Assembly: GCF_001467945.1 (NCBI RefSeq) | Contig: NZ_LNYQ01000013.1 | Coordinates: 686,782-750,781, forward strand | Direction of reading: 5' to 3' | Length of the DNA: 64,000 nt | Source: Legionella parisiensis | GTDB lineage: Bacteria; Pseudomonadota; Gammaproteobacteria; Legionellales; Legionellaceae | In this document: positions 9,532 through 18,675 of the stretch, in pieces | Layout of the letters: each line of letters opens with the position of its first letter | Numbering within the stretch: position 1 is the stretch's first letter | The notes under the pieces: model-generated | Told to the model about the DNA's origin: nothing | Seen by the model: only the letters and a program-made list of their open reading frames with translations | The model's database searches: none | Program-made: the position numbers and the translations under genes

Positions 9532-10713
9532 TCATTTTGTGTTTCCCCAACACTGAGAATAATAATAATAGTCTCTAATTTCCTCTTGAATCACAGTTGC
9601 CGGTTTTCCTGCTTTAAATTGATAGATAAGCATTTTGGCGCTGATAAGGCGTTGTTGAAGAAGAACCACCAGGGAATGAGAGTTTTTTTCTGGTTTACCA
9701 TAAAACTCAGCATTTAAATGGGATTTCAATTCATCAGCGTGTAAAGAAGAATCTAAAGTAATTGCGTTGTATGATTGTACTAATTCTTCTTCCAATAAAT
9801 GAGGATTTTGAGTTATATTTTTCTCAGCCGCAGTAATTGCCTCACAAAAACCTTCAAGCATGGAGCGGCTAATCGGATCTTTTTCAGACATGTTGAATAA
9901 GTCGGAAATTACTGTATGAGGAAGAAGAGGAGCGACTAATTTATCAAAAGGGAGAGCAAAACCATGGCGGTAATGATTACGATAATTCTGTCCGAAAAAT
10001 GAGTAACTTATTTTTTTAGCTGGGGAAAAATCAGGATCATCCAATGCTAGGGTATCTGCATGCCGTCCTTTGTAACTCAGAATACCTGCACAACCAAAAT
10101 CAACAATAGCAGCTTGTTTTACAGTATTGTTAATCATGCAATAGCCAGAGTTGAGTAGTTTGGAATTTAATAAATCCCATAAATTAAAAACTAAAGCTAC
10201 AGCATACAATTGCCCGAGAATTCTTGCCTCTTCTGATGTGAGGGATAAATGAGCACGTTTGGGTAAATACTCCCGTTCAAATAAAGGTTCTGTTTTCACT
10301 ACTTCTTTTTTTGCTAAAAATTCGGAAAAACTGTTTATGAATTTGGAAATGACTCCAATTGATTTATCCTTATCGACATGAAGATAGTTTTCAGGGACAA
10401 CTAAAATACCATCAAACATTTTTTTTGCCATTCGGGGAATTAAAACCTCAAGAAAAGCGCTTTCAAGCTTAATTGAGAAAATATGTTCCATGGTATCAAA
10501 TGTAGGATTTTTCAGCTCCTCATGAGAAAGATATCCTTTAAATACATCCTCTACTGTCAGAGGGTCCGGTTTTTTAATCAGATAATAAGCACCAAACTGA
10601 TCGCATAATATTTTTTTTTCTGTGATTCCCTTTGATAAAGAGGATGCAATTTTCTCTGGCAGCTCTTCTTTTATTACCTCTACAAGCTCAATATTAGGAT
10701 GAAGCTTTGGCAT
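9532..10713 (-). CDS. Kinase-fold-like hypothetical protein, possible effector
   Basis: 393 residues, soluble. A central segment, ARILGQLYAVALVFNLWDLL, then NSKLL, then AAIVDFGCAG, resembles the catalytic and DFG parts of kinase-like proteins of the PI3/4-kinase, HipA or fructosamine-kinase kind: a helix with WDxxN, then a strand ending in D-F-G. A classical glycine-rich loop and HRD are not seen. The N-terminal part contains an acidic/lysine strand (FGAYYLIKKPDPLT) that could hold the ATP lysine. ATG 10713 has GGGAG seven bases before it. It is upstream of the phaZ remnant on the same strand, but the gap is 92 bases. The function is inferred only. Confidence 0.5.
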   Translation of the reverse strand: MPKLHPNIELVEVIKEELPEKIASSLSKGITEKKILCDQFGAYYLIKKPDPLTVEDVFKGYLSHEELKNPTFDTMEHIFSIKLESAFLEVLIPRMAKKMFDGILVVPENYLHVDKDKSIGVISKFINSFSEFLAKKEVVKTEPLFEREYLPKRAHLSLTSEEARILGQLYAVALVFNLWDLLNSKLLNSGYCMINNTVKQAAIVDFGCAGILSYKGRHADTLALDDPDFSPAKKISYSFFGQNYRNHYRHGFALPFDKLVAPLLPHTVISDLFNMSEKDPISRSMLEGFCEAITAAEKNITQNPHLLEEELVQSYNAITLDSSLHADELKSHLNAEFYGKPEKNSHSLVVLLQQRLISAKMLIYQFKAGKPATVIQEEIRDYYYYSQCWGNTK

Positions 10714-10915
10714 GATTCATCTCCCACAAAAAACTCAATAAATGTCGTTGTTGGTTTTTAGTTGCAAATTAAAGTTTATTTTTGAGTAAAAAATGCTTAC
10801 TTATTTCCATCTTATTACACAAAGAAAGAATAAGGCACTATTTTATTTGGATTTTTAACAAGGAAGTGAAGATGATTGGATTCTGTTCGAAATGAAAATA
10901 TTTTCTATTGATCAG

Positions 10916-10948
10916 CCAAATCACATTATTTACATCAATGTGATTTGG
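10916..10948 (-). terminator. 12-bp perfect hairpin downstream of phaB
   Basis: CCAAATCACATT (10916-10927) and AATGTGATTTGG (10937-10948) are perfect complements around a nine-base loop, 23 bases after the stop of the reductase gene. There is no strong T-run on the minus-strand side, so termination may be weak or the palindrome may be a protein-binding site. Confidence 0.5.
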
Positions 10949-10971
10949 TTATAAGCGAATGCAAAATTCAA

Positions 10972-11718
10972 TTAAGCACTCATATATTGACCGCCATTGA
11001 TATCTACATTAGACCCCGTAATAAATCCTGCTTCTTCACTGACTGAAAATGAAACTGCATTGGCAACCTCTTCGGGTTTACCTAGTCGTCCTACAGGAAT
11101 ACTGCTTGTGATCTTATCAAGGATGTCTTTTTTCAGAGTAGTTACCATGGATGTTTCAATATAACCAGGGGAAATGGTATTTACGGTGATCCCTTTACTC
11201 GCAACTTCCAGAGCCAAGCTTTTTGAGAATCCAAATAAAGCAGATTTTGTCGCAGCATAATTGCACTGCCCTAATTGTCCTTTTCTACCATTAATTGATG
11301 AAATACAGACAATGCGTCCATAATTTTTCTCAATCATGAAGGGTAGAACGTTACGTGTAATATTGAAAGTACTTGTTAAATTAGCATCAATTATTTGTTG
11401 CCAATGGTGAGGTTCCATTTTTTTTAAGCTGACATCACATGTGGCTCCTGCATTGTTTATCAGGATGTCAATGTGACCAAAGCGCTCTATAATTGAATTA
11501 GTGAGTGTTTCACAATCAGAAAAATTGATTAGATTTGCAAAAAGAATTTCAATATCATAACCCGCTTTTTGTTGTGCAGTTTGCCATTGCAATACTTCGT
11601 CATGCTTACCATTTTTAAAGTAACATGCAACAACTTTATAATTGGTTGCGAGACGACGACAAATTGCAGTACCTATTCCTCCTGTACCTCCAGTAACAAC
11701 TGCTATTTTTCTATCCAT
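10972..11718 (-). CDS. phaB: Acetoacetyl-CoA reductase (SDR)
   Basis: 248 residues, the usual PhaB length. Rossmann motif TGGTGGIG, INNAGAT, catalytic Ser in ISSINGRKG, and YAATKSALFGFSKSLA carrying the Tyr-x-x-x-Lys pair. The stretch NAGATCDVSLKKM with ITSSIPVGRLGKPEEVA and ITGSNVDINGGQYM at the end matches NADPH-dependent acetoacetyl-CoA reductases, giving (R)-3-hydroxybutyryl-CoA for PHB synthesis. GGGAG lies nine bases before ATG 11718. A PHB synthase gene is not in the window, but the PHB depolymerase remnant 1.5 kb away supports the pathway context. FabG-like activity is the alternative. Confidence 0.85.
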   Translation of the reverse strand: MDRKIAVVTGGTGGIGTAICRRLATNYKVVACYFKNGKHDEVLQWQTAQQKAGYDIEILFANLINFSDCETLTNSIIERFGHIDILINNAGATCDVSLKKMEPHHWQQIIDANLTSTFNITRNVLPFMIEKNYGRIVCISSINGRKGQLGQCNYAATKSALFGFSKSLALEVASKGITVNTISPGYIETSMVTTLKKDILDKITSSIPVGRLGKPEEVANAVSFSVSEEAGFITGSNVDINGGQYMSA

Positions 11719-12026
11719 GAATAGAATCTCCCGGGTGAAATTGGATATTGGCTCTCTTTATGCTAGATTAAGCGTTTCGATATTATTCTAAATTTTATTG
11801 TAATATGGCTAGTTAGTTTTTACCTTGGAAAGCGCTGTGGTAAACCCTAATAAACTAAAAACTCACGAAAATGGATAGAAAAGCTGTTAATGCTGTTAAA
11901 GTTGTTTAAAAAATTCTTTTGTAATGAAGGAATTGCTTTAATTTAGAAAAATTAACCGTTTATATTGGGGATAGCAATCACATGCTGTCTAATTATTTTA
12001 GTATTATTTTTACCAAGGGAATCGAT

Positions 12027-12671
12027 ATGGGTTTTGCTAATGCAGCTGTTTTTGTGGTGGATGACGATCCTGAAATTTGCCGGTCATTTCGTTGGTTATT
12101 TGAATCAGTGAATATCCCAGTAAAAACTTATGAAAATGCCAAAGCTTTTCTTGATAGTTATGATGTCACTCAGAAAGGATGTATTATTATCGATGTACGT
12201 ATGCCAGTTATGAGTGGGCTCGAGTTACTGGAACATATCAATACTTTAAGAAATCAATTATCAGTGATCATGATCACTGGATATGGTGATATTCCAATGG
12301 CTGTGCGAGCTATGAAAGCAGGGGCTGCTGATTTCATCGTTAAGCCGGTTAATCACCAGCATTTACTGGAAATTACGCAAAAATGTCTTAAAAAAATACA
12401 CACTAATTCCATCCAGTCACATCCTAATTTCTATGAGCGCCTGGATCGCTTAACGAAGCGTGAACGGCAGGTTATGGATTTAGTCATTGAAGGAAAATTA
12501 AACAAGCAAATAGCTCATGAACTTGACATATCTATTTCCACAGTAGAAGTCCACCGCGCAAATGTTATGCGAAAAATGGAGACTAAGACTTTAGCCGAAC
12601 TCATAAAAATTAATCTGCTTCAAGCTTTTTCTAATGATGAGCTTAATTCTTTAGCGAGTCTTGATGGTTAG
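12027..12671 (+). CDS. FixJ-type response regulator (receiver + LuxR HTH)
   Basis: 214 residues. Receiver domain (about 1-120) with the acidic pocket VVDDDPE, phosphoacceptor Asp in IIIDVRMPVMSG, Thr in MITGYGD and Lys in VKPVN. C-terminal LuxR/GerE helix-turn-helix: LTKRERQVMDLVIEGKLNKQIA then ISISTVEVHRANVMRKM. This is the FixJ/TodT layout; the NarL group differs at the linker. An ATG at 11982 in frame adds 15 residues, but AGGGA lies six bases before 12027 and the shorter start matches the family. No partner histidine kinase is adjacent, so its input signal is unknown. Confidence 0.88.
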   Translation: MGFANAAVFVVDDDPEICRSFRWLFESVNIPVKTYENAKAFLDSYDVTQKGCIIIDVRMPVMSGLELLEHINTLRNQLSVIMITGYGDIPMAVRAMKAGAADFIVKPVNHQHLLEITQKCLKKIHTNSIQSHPNFYERLDRLTKRERQVMDLVIEGKLNKQIAHELDISISTVEVHRANVMRKMETKTLAELIKINLLQAFSNDELNSLASLDG

Positions 12672-12848
12672 ATACGCTTTCGAGTCAAATTGAGTGGTAA
12701 AACAAAACACCCGAATACAAGAGAATCTTAAATAGACTAACAATGTGCTATAAAGTGGGATTGATAAATAATCACAATGACAAAATAGTTTTTTAAATGG
12801 ATAAAAAATGATATTATTTTCAGTTTTTTACATAGCGAGGTATGAATT

Positions 12849-13379
12849 ATGTCACGATTCCCAAATACAACTTCTAATGAGTTACGCCGATACTTTAATA
12901 GCCAGAGCTTGGAAAATTTACTCAAAATTAACATCTCTTATGGGCCGCATTTTGAGTCGTTGGATGCTCGAATTGACGAGTTCAAAATGAATTTAGGTAA
13001 GGCTAATTCGCGCTTGGCTTATTTTACAGAAAAGCATACGGCTCATCTGTTAACTTATAAAGAGATTGAAATCCGTGAAGTATCATATCAATCAATTCGC
13101 AATAGCATGCTTTCTGAAACGGATCAAACTGACCGACTTCTAGGATTAAAAGCAATAGGTATTTCTCCCATGGAGACATATGAATATGAGGAAAGGTGCT
13201 TAGCAGAAGCAATATCAAAAACATCTGATGAAATTGAGCGCATGAATCGTTTTATTACTGATTTAGAGGAAAAGGTAAAAATCGCTTTTTCTGAATTAAG
13301 AATTTTAAATAGTGTTATACAAGCTAAAAGACAACTCATATCTGAACCCCCCTCGAAGCAATTGGGATCACAATACTAA
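12849..13379 (+). CDS. Hypothetical protein, coiled-coil rich, 176 residues
   Basis: Soluble, with long charged helices (about 45-80 and 115-165) of heptad character, for example EIERMNRFITDLEEKVKIAFSE. GAGGT lies eight bases before ATG 12849. No signal peptide. I recognise no family; a Legionella-specific protein or effector is possible because the proteins in that group are often coiled-coil, but the C-terminus (SEPPSKQLGSQY) is not a typical E-block. Confidence 0.55.
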   Translation: MSRFPNTTSNELRRYFNSQSLENLLKINISYGPHFESLDARIDEFKMNLGKANSRLAYFTEKHTAHLLTYKEIEIREVSYQSIRNSMLSETDQTDRLLGLKAIGISPMETYEYEERCLAEAISKTSDEIERMNRFITDLEEKVKIAFSELRILNSVIQAKRQLISEPPSKQLGSQY

Positions 13380-13413
13380 ATCCTGTCTTTAGGTATAGAA
13401 TAAAAAGAGATTT

Positions 13414-13450
13414 AAAGTATTCGGTAATTCATCAACTTATCGAATACTTT
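13414..13450. terminator. Hairpin between convergent genes
   Basis: AAAGTATTCG (13414-13423) pairs perfectly with CGAATACTTT (13441-13450) around a 17-base loop. It lies 35 bases after the coiled-coil gene and 39 bases after the end of the FUSC gene on the other strand, so it may serve both. Confidence 0.55.
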
Positions 13451-13488
13451 GCTTTCGGGTCATGCACGAGGCCTATTCTGGGAGGGGG

Positions 13489-14379
13489 CTATTCCAAAAT
13501 ATCTTTAGTATAAATAAAATTGTTCCTTGCTTTATTCATGAGTATCTTAAATTGTTGTAAGTGTTTTTCTGTTGCTGTTGATGAATGTAAAACAAATTCA
13601 GAAACACATAGTGCAAATATGAGCCTGCGTATATCCCGAATTGTTTCCTGAAAAATATCAATTCGTTTTTTGGTTTCAGAGTTGATTTTAACTTCCAGTT
13701 TTAAATTTTCAGAACTAATCTCAATGGGGGCGCAATTTTTGATCACTTGACTTCGTAGTTTTTCAACAAAAATAAAGGTATTAACTTTTTCAGTCCGACA
13801 CTTAATTATTTGTTTAACGATTTTGTTAAAAAAATTATAAACCATCATCTGGTGAAATAAATAGAGCTTTTGTGAATAACGATAGGTTTGAAATAAAAAA
13901 TAATCCCCCACGAGAACAATAAAAACACCAAGCAAAGTACAGATACCGCGATTCAGCACCATCTCAAATGGACCCGCAGGTGAGTTCGCATCAGTGGTTT
14001 GGGCTAATAGCAAAAAAACAACAACAGTAATGAAAAAGACACTAATATCATAGCGGCGTGTATTTAATGCTGTAACAGATAATCCAATGATTCCTATGGT
14101 AAATACCACAGGAATTAATCGATAATTCACTTGCAGAAGATAAATTAAAGGAATTAAGATCAACAAAGCGGCAAAAGTTCCCCCGATACGATGAATAGCT
14201 CGCCTAACAATCAACCCTGGCTCGATTCCCGCACTAATCACAATTACTGTGAGTAAAACCCACCATTTATGCGGTATTGTTGTAAATAAATAAATTAACA
14301 TGGCAACCATAAACATAATCGCCAAGTGCGTAAACCGCGCATAATCAAGTTTTTTTTTCAGTTGTGTCGCAGAAAGCAT
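13489..14379 (-). CDS. FUSC-like inner membrane protein, second of a pair
   Basis: 296 residues. Five or six hydrophobic segments occupy residues 15-170 (for example LAIMFMVAMLIYLFTTIPHKWW and LLILIPLIYLL), followed by a charged cytoplasmic domain of about 120 residues. The spacing and the WWVLLTVIVIS...IEPGLIVRRAIHRIGGT pattern are typical of FUSC (fusaric acid resistance) proteins. Its ATG lies 21 bases inside the 3' end of the preceding FUSC gene (14358-15287), which signals translational coupling. In AaeB or YccS a single long polypeptide carries both membrane halves; here the two halves are separate genes. Confidence 0.78.
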   Translation of the reverse strand: MLSATQLKKKLDYARFTHLAIMFMVAMLIYLFTTIPHKWWVLLTVIVISAGIEPGLIVRRAIHRIGGTFAALLILIPLIYLLQVNYRLIPVVFTIGIIGLSVTALNTRRYDISVFFITVVVFLLLAQTTDANSPAGPFEMVLNRGICTLLGVFIVLVGDYFLFQTYRYSQKLYLFHQMMVYNFFNKIVKQIIKCRTEKVNTFIFVEKLRSQVIKNCAPIEISSENLKLEVKINSETKKRIDIFQETIRDIRRLIFALCVSEFVLHSSTATEKHLQQFKILMNKARNNFIYTKDILE

Positions 14380-15287
14380 AATTTATTCCAACGAATAAAC
14401 GTTTCTTGTAAGCAATGCGTAATGTAATGTTGTAATGTTGTTTCTGGTTCTATAGGCATTGTAGGCATGCATTGTGTATAGGTTTTCATATTGACTCTAA
14501 GCCAATAGAGATTGTTTTTTATACCGTACCAAAATACTTCATTCTTTTTCTCATAATATAAATTATCCAATGCGTGTTGGATATTTCGTATGCTTACCGA
14601 CATACGACATGCTTGCATGATGTATTTTTTAGGGAGCAGTCGTCGATAATTTCGCACCATTCCCAAATGGCGAATTTCCTCTCCAGTAGGTTTTGTATGG
14701 CTCTGGTTTATTGCTGAATCAATATCTTCTTCGAGGTATTGAATAAATTTTTGCAGGGCCCTATTCCAAATAATCAAATAGACATTAGGGAAACATTTCA
14801 AACTCATGAATACAAAGATCATCGCTAATGTAGTTGATGAAATAAAACCATAGGCAACTTCAAGATTAGCAGGCGGTTCAGTACTCAGAACAACAGCTCC
14901 AGTTGCTATGAGCAGCATAATTAAATTTTTTAGGGCATAGAAATATTTTAATACACAAAAATAGGTTACTGCAAAGACAAAAACTGAGAAAAAGAAAAAA
15001 ACGCCACGAAATGGATAAACAAGATAAAAAGATACGCTAATGAGAATAATTGCAGTGCCAATAAAAAACAGCAGTCGCTCTTTTTCTTTAAAAGTAGTTA
15101 GTACTGGAGCTTCATACAGGCCTACCAAAAGAAAAGGTGAAAAAAATGCCAGGAAACTGACTGGACGAAACAACCAGTAAACATATACTTCTACAGTCGC
15201 AACGAAAAGACACTTATAAAGGGTAATCCGTTGTAATGCGTAGGGATCAACCTCGTCAAGCCATTGCTTAAACTTTGATATAGACAT
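14358..15287 (-). CDS. FUSC-like inner membrane protein, first of a pair
   Basis: About 309 residues with a run of hydrophobic helices at 30-180 and a soluble tail. Together with the downstream FUSC gene it would make a two-subunit transporter for aromatic acids or similar toxic compounds, exporting through the HlyD adaptor and the outer membrane channel. An in-frame TTG at 15302 would add five residues; I chose ATG 15287 because TTG starts are rarer, but the ribosome site is weak for both. The gene overlaps the 3' end of the HlyD gene by 20 bases. Confidence 0.75.
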   Translation of the reverse strand: MSISKFKQWLDEVDPYALQRITLYKCLFVATVEVYVYWLFRPVSFLAFFSPFLLVGLYEAPVLTTFKEKERLLFFIGTAIILISVSFYLVYPFRGVFFFFSVFVFAVTYFCVLKYFYALKNLIMLLIATGAVVLSTEPPANLEVAYGFISSTTLAMIFVFMSLKCFPNVYLIIWNRALQKFIQYLEEDIDSAINQSHTKPTGEEIRHLGMVRNYRRLLPKKYIMQACRMSVSIRNIQHALDNLYYEKKNEVFWYGIKNNLYWLRVNMKTYTQCMPTMPIEPETTLQHYITHCLQETFIRWNKLCFLRHN

Positions 15288-16296
15288 AAGCACTTGTTCC
15301 AAGGCGCAGCGGGTAATGAGGATCCGGATCGGTGATTCGAATGATCACCGGAAGTCTTTGTGGCAATAAGACCCACTGATTTTCATTAATGACGTTTTGT
15401 AGCTGAGTGCGGTTGTCCACTAATTGTCGATTAGCTGACCAAAAATCTGAATCAATGACTCCATGAAACATTTTTCTTCCCAGATACATTCTAGGGAATA
15501 TTAATACTTTTGCACCCTTACGTACATGACCCAGATCTGTTTCATTAAAGTTTGCCTGAATGTAAATATTATCCGTATCCACTAAAGAAAAAAGAGGTTG
15601 ATTAATATTTACTGGTGTTCCAATACTAAAAAATAAATTTTGGATAATTCCATTATTTTGTGCGTATACATCAGTTTGTTCCAAATTCACCTTGGCATTT
15701 TTCAATCGTGCATGGATAGATTTAATTTCATTTTCTTGCGCTTTGATTTGATGTTGAACAATTTCTAATTGTTTTAAAGCGGCATCCCATCTATATTTAG
15801 CAGCTTTTGTTTCTTGCTGGGAATTTTGTAAGGTGATAAGAGAGACCGATTTTAATGCGTAGCCCTTGGAATATTTTTGATCATCCTGTTTGAGTCTGAT
15901 GTAATTTTTTTGCTCATTTTCACTTAGTTTGAGATCACGTTCATAAGTACTTTTTAATGCAGCTAATTGCGCCTCGGCACCTGCCAAATCTGCGCTAAGT
16001 TGTTCTACGGCATAGATATAGGGTTTTTGAAAGACAGTGAATAGTTTTTGCCCCTTTTTGACAACATCCCCATTTTTTATATAAAGACTGGTAATGTACC
16101 CATTTGCAAGGGCTGCGACAGGGCGTACGTTATTAACGACAAATGCATTATCTGTGAAAGGGAATAAATAAGAAAAAATATAAATAACGGTCGTTAAAAT
16201 ACCAATCAAAATGATAACATTGGCTAAAGTGAACCAGTGTTTTAATCGAACATATCCCCGTTTAACGTGTAGATGATATCTGCGTAAATGTATCAT
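15268..16296 (-). CDS. HlyD/EmrA-type membrane fusion protein
   Basis: 342 residues: one N-terminal membrane helix (about 22-45), then a periplasmic adaptor with the lipoyl-like half-motifs (ALANGYITSLYIKNGDVVKKGQ and VYAQNNGIIQNLFFSIGTPV) and a long alpha-helical hairpin of about 110 residues between them. This is PF13533/PF00529 type, close to AaeA/EmrA. It would bridge the FUSC pair in the inner membrane and the TolC-like channel encoded upstream. Gene order OMF-HlyD-FUSC-FUSC on one strand with short overlaps indicates an operon. Confidence 0.85.
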   Translation of the reverse strand: MIHLRRYHLHVKRGYVRLKHWFTLANVIILIGILTTVIYIFSYLFPFTDNAFVVNNVRPVAALANGYITSLYIKNGDVVKKGQKLFTVFQKPYIYAVEQLSADLAGAEAQLAALKSTYERDLKLSENEQKNYIRLKQDDQKYSKGYALKSVSLITLQNSQQETKAAKYRWDAALKQLEIVQHQIKAQENEIKSIHARLKNAKVNLEQTDVYAQNNGIIQNLFFSIGTPVNINQPLFSLVDTDNIYIQANFNETDLGHVRKGAKVLIFPRMYLGRKMFHGVIDSDFWSANRQLVDNRTQLQNVINENQWVLLPQRLPVIIRITDPDPHYPLRLGTSAYVYIKV

Positions 16297-16347
16297 AAAT
16301 ATAAGTTACCGTTAAAATTCCATACTTAAACATCATCAACAAGAACT

Positions 16348-17682
16348 CTATTGAGTATATGCATATCCACCCGCCAAGTCTTGATATAAAATAACCAATG
16401 ACATGGCGAGCTCCAATTTGGCCTGATTTGTTGAGAGAGCCAAGTTATCTAAATAGATTTTGCTTTGTAATAATTCTTTATAGGAGATTAATCCCGTTTT
16501 TAGTAACCCTTGTTGTAATTTGTATTTATGACCATAATCCTTTTCAGCACGTAAATAAGCCATAAATTTTTCACTCATGCGCCTGTTGGCAGAAAAGTCA
16601 CTATCGACTTCTTTTAAAATCTGTCTCACCGTTTTATTCAATTCAGCAGCTTTTGCATTATAGGCACCTTTACTTGCCGCAATGTTTCCCAGGGTACTGA
16701 GCGAAAGCGTCCAATTGACGTATGCATCCGTTGTGTCAGCAAAATTACTGTGCGGCAAATTTACTTCACCTAGAAAATCATCTAACTGAATTCCTGGGAA
16801 AAAATCACTATAGGCAACTGTAATACCTGCTCTAGAAGTTTTTAATGTATAGAATGCCATTTTCAAATCAGGACGATTATTTAATACGGTAGCAGGTAAG
16901 CTGCCTGGTTTAAAACGGGAAAAATCTATTTTCGCGAAATTATTTTTATTGTTTACCCTGCCTGGATTCGCATTAATTAAATAACGAAGTGCATTTTCAC
17001 TGAGAACTATATTATGCAAAATAGGTTTAATTTGTGCTGCGATCAGACGCTCATCGGTTTGCAATTGAGCTAGAGTAATTTCATTTGCTAAACCAATTTT
17101 AATATCCCCTCGACTCAGTTTAATTAATGACTTTAAGTCACTATCCAGTTGTTGCAGTAATCTTAATTGTTCTAATTGAGCAATTAAAGTGAAGTATGCT
17201 GATGCGATCTGGCCAATTAATGCAAGGCGTACGCTCTCAATTGCAGTACGGTAAAATTGAACATTGTATGTGGCTTTTTTCTGTTGCGCATAAAGTTTCA
17301 TAATGTTCACGAAATAATAGGGCCATACCCCATAGAAAGTACCTGGTGACCCAAGGGCCGGATTGGTGGAGTAGCCAGCGAGTATTTGTACGAAGGGCAG
17401 CCAACTGAGTTTGACTTGCAGCAATTCGCCTTTTGCTTGTTGTAAGTTTCCTATGGCAATATGAATATCCATGTTGTTCTGCAAGCCAGCGTCGATCAAT
17501 TGATTCAATTCTACATCATGAAATTGTTGCCACCAAGCAACAAAAGGTAAATCAGCTATGGGTTTATAATCCTTTGTACTGGAAGGAAATTTAGATGGCA
17601 AAACGATGTGCTGTTCAACCCCTCTATTGCAGCTTAACACACCTGATACCAATAATATCAAGAACAGTATTCTCTTTAACAT
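16348..17682 (-). CDS. RND-type outer membrane efflux lipoprotein (TolC/OprM family)
   Basis: 444 residues with a lipoprotein signal: hydrophobic ILFLILLVSG then VLSC, with Cys18 as the acylation site. The two repeats of the OEP fold (PF02321) are visible: DAGLQNNMDIHIAIGNLQQA and LPATVLNNRPDLKMAFYTLK, the second containing the conserved N-R-P-D-L. Length fits NodT/OprM-type factors. It is the first gene of the efflux operon and stands 52 bases upstream of the HlyD gene. Substrates are unknown. Confidence 0.88.
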   Translation of the reverse strand: MLKRILFLILLVSGVLSCNRGVEQHIVLPSKFPSSTKDYKPIADLPFVAWWQQFHDVELNQLIDAGLQNNMDIHIAIGNLQQAKGELLQVKLSWLPFVQILAGYSTNPALGSPGTFYGVWPYYFVNIMKLYAQQKKATYNVQFYRTAIESVRLALIGQIASAYFTLIAQLEQLRLLQQLDSDLKSLIKLSRGDIKIGLANEITLAQLQTDERLIAAQIKPILHNIVLSENALRYLINANPGRVNNKNNFAKIDFSRFKPGSLPATVLNNRPDLKMAFYTLKTSRAGITVAYSDFFPGIQLDDFLGEVNLPHSNFADTTDAYVNWTLSLSTLGNIAASKGAYNAKAAELNKTVRQILKEVDSDFSANRRMSEKFMAYLRAEKDYGHKYKLQQGLLKTGLISYKELLQSKIYLDNLALSTNQAKLELAMSLVILYQDLAGGYAYTQ

Positions 17683-17823
17683 GAAGCGATCATCGTCTGG
17701 CTCAAAAGTGTATTTCTCATACTTATTTATATTTGGTTGTGTATTAGTACAGGTTATTCTTTATATTCCTTGAAATGATTGGGGTTAGTCAATAATTGCT
17801 AATGATGAATTCATACAGTGTGC

Positions 17824-18441
17824 TTACTCTCTCCATGTCGAATCACTTAAATGCTCGTCCATTGCTTTACCTGGAGCGCATTCTTTTGAGAAATAACTAT
17901 CACGACGTTTAAGGTAAAAATTATTATAGTAATCCAAAGCATTTTTTTTTGCGATGTAATCAGGAATCCCGAGCAGTTTTGCTGTGCGGTAATTTCTTTG
18001 TACTGCCTCACATTCGGTTTTTGCTTCATTATATTCACCACGAGCGTGCATGCTTTCATGGGTTAAGATATTTAGAGAGATGATTTCATCCAAGGTTGCA
18101 CGCTCAGGATGGTTCACATAATCCATCAATAGCGAGCATTTGGGATATTGGATGACAATGTATCCAGTTTTAGGGTCTGTATGGCCATAAACCCTTGGTT
18201 CCTCATCGAAAAGTGTGTCAAATAAGGTATTGCAGTGTACTTTTACAGAATGATTTTCGGCTAATTGTTTTGCAATTTCTGTTAAAAAATGTTCAAAACG
18301 CCAGTGACGAAAAGGAGGCCATGCAAATAACAAAGCCAAGATCAGGGATATTGCAAGATAACCTTTGGATATGGGTAAGTGACCAGTGAGCTCTCGGTAA
18401 ACTAACCAGAAGAAAAATAGAGAAATCAGCGCCCAGAGCAT
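17824..18441 (-). CDS. Membrane-anchored putative zinc metallopeptidase
   Basis: 205 residues: two hydrophobic segments (1-15 and 26-42) and a soluble domain with H128-E129-S-M-H132 in THESMHARGEYNEAKTECEAVQ. A HExxH with acidic residues 7-13 residues further on is what a zincin needs for two His ligands and a third acidic ligand, so this probably is a small metalloprotease. AAGGA is five bases before the ATG. The family could not be named; activity is inferred. No operon partners. Confidence 0.6.
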   Translation of the reverse strand: MLWALISLFFFWLVYRELTGHLPISKGYLAISLILALLFAWPPFRHWRFEHFLTEIAKQLAENHSVKVHCNTLFDTLFDEEPRVYGHTDPKTGYIVIQYPKCSLLMDYVNHPERATLDEIISLNILTHESMHARGEYNEAKTECEAVQRNYRTAKLLGIPDYIAKKNALDYYNNFYLKRRDSYFSKECAPGKAMDEHLSDSTWRE

Positions 18442-18570
18442 GATGGTCCTTAAAATGAAATCAACATTTGGATCTCATAGTTAGTTGTTTACTGGAAGAA
18501 AAAAGCAGATCCTACGCTTTGTTATATCACAGGCATTAATTGTAGTATAAGGTAATGGCTGCTCAAAATA

Positions 18571-18620
18571 AATGAAGCCGCGAAGAACCTGTCTCTTTAC
18601 AGGTTTTTCACGGCTTCATT
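18571..18620 (-). terminator. Rho-independent terminator of the OMP gene
   Basis: A 50-base hairpin: AATGAAGCCG (18571-18580) pairs with CGGCTTCATT (18611-18620), continued inside by GAAGAACCTGT/ACAGGTTTTTC with mismatches. On the minus strand it is followed by ATTTATTTT. It sits 56 bases after the stop of the OMP gene at 18676. Confidence 0.75.
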
Positions 18621-18675
18621 TTCTCTTTTGATAAAAAATGGGATGGCTTTTTAAGGACAAAAGTGGTGATGTATT

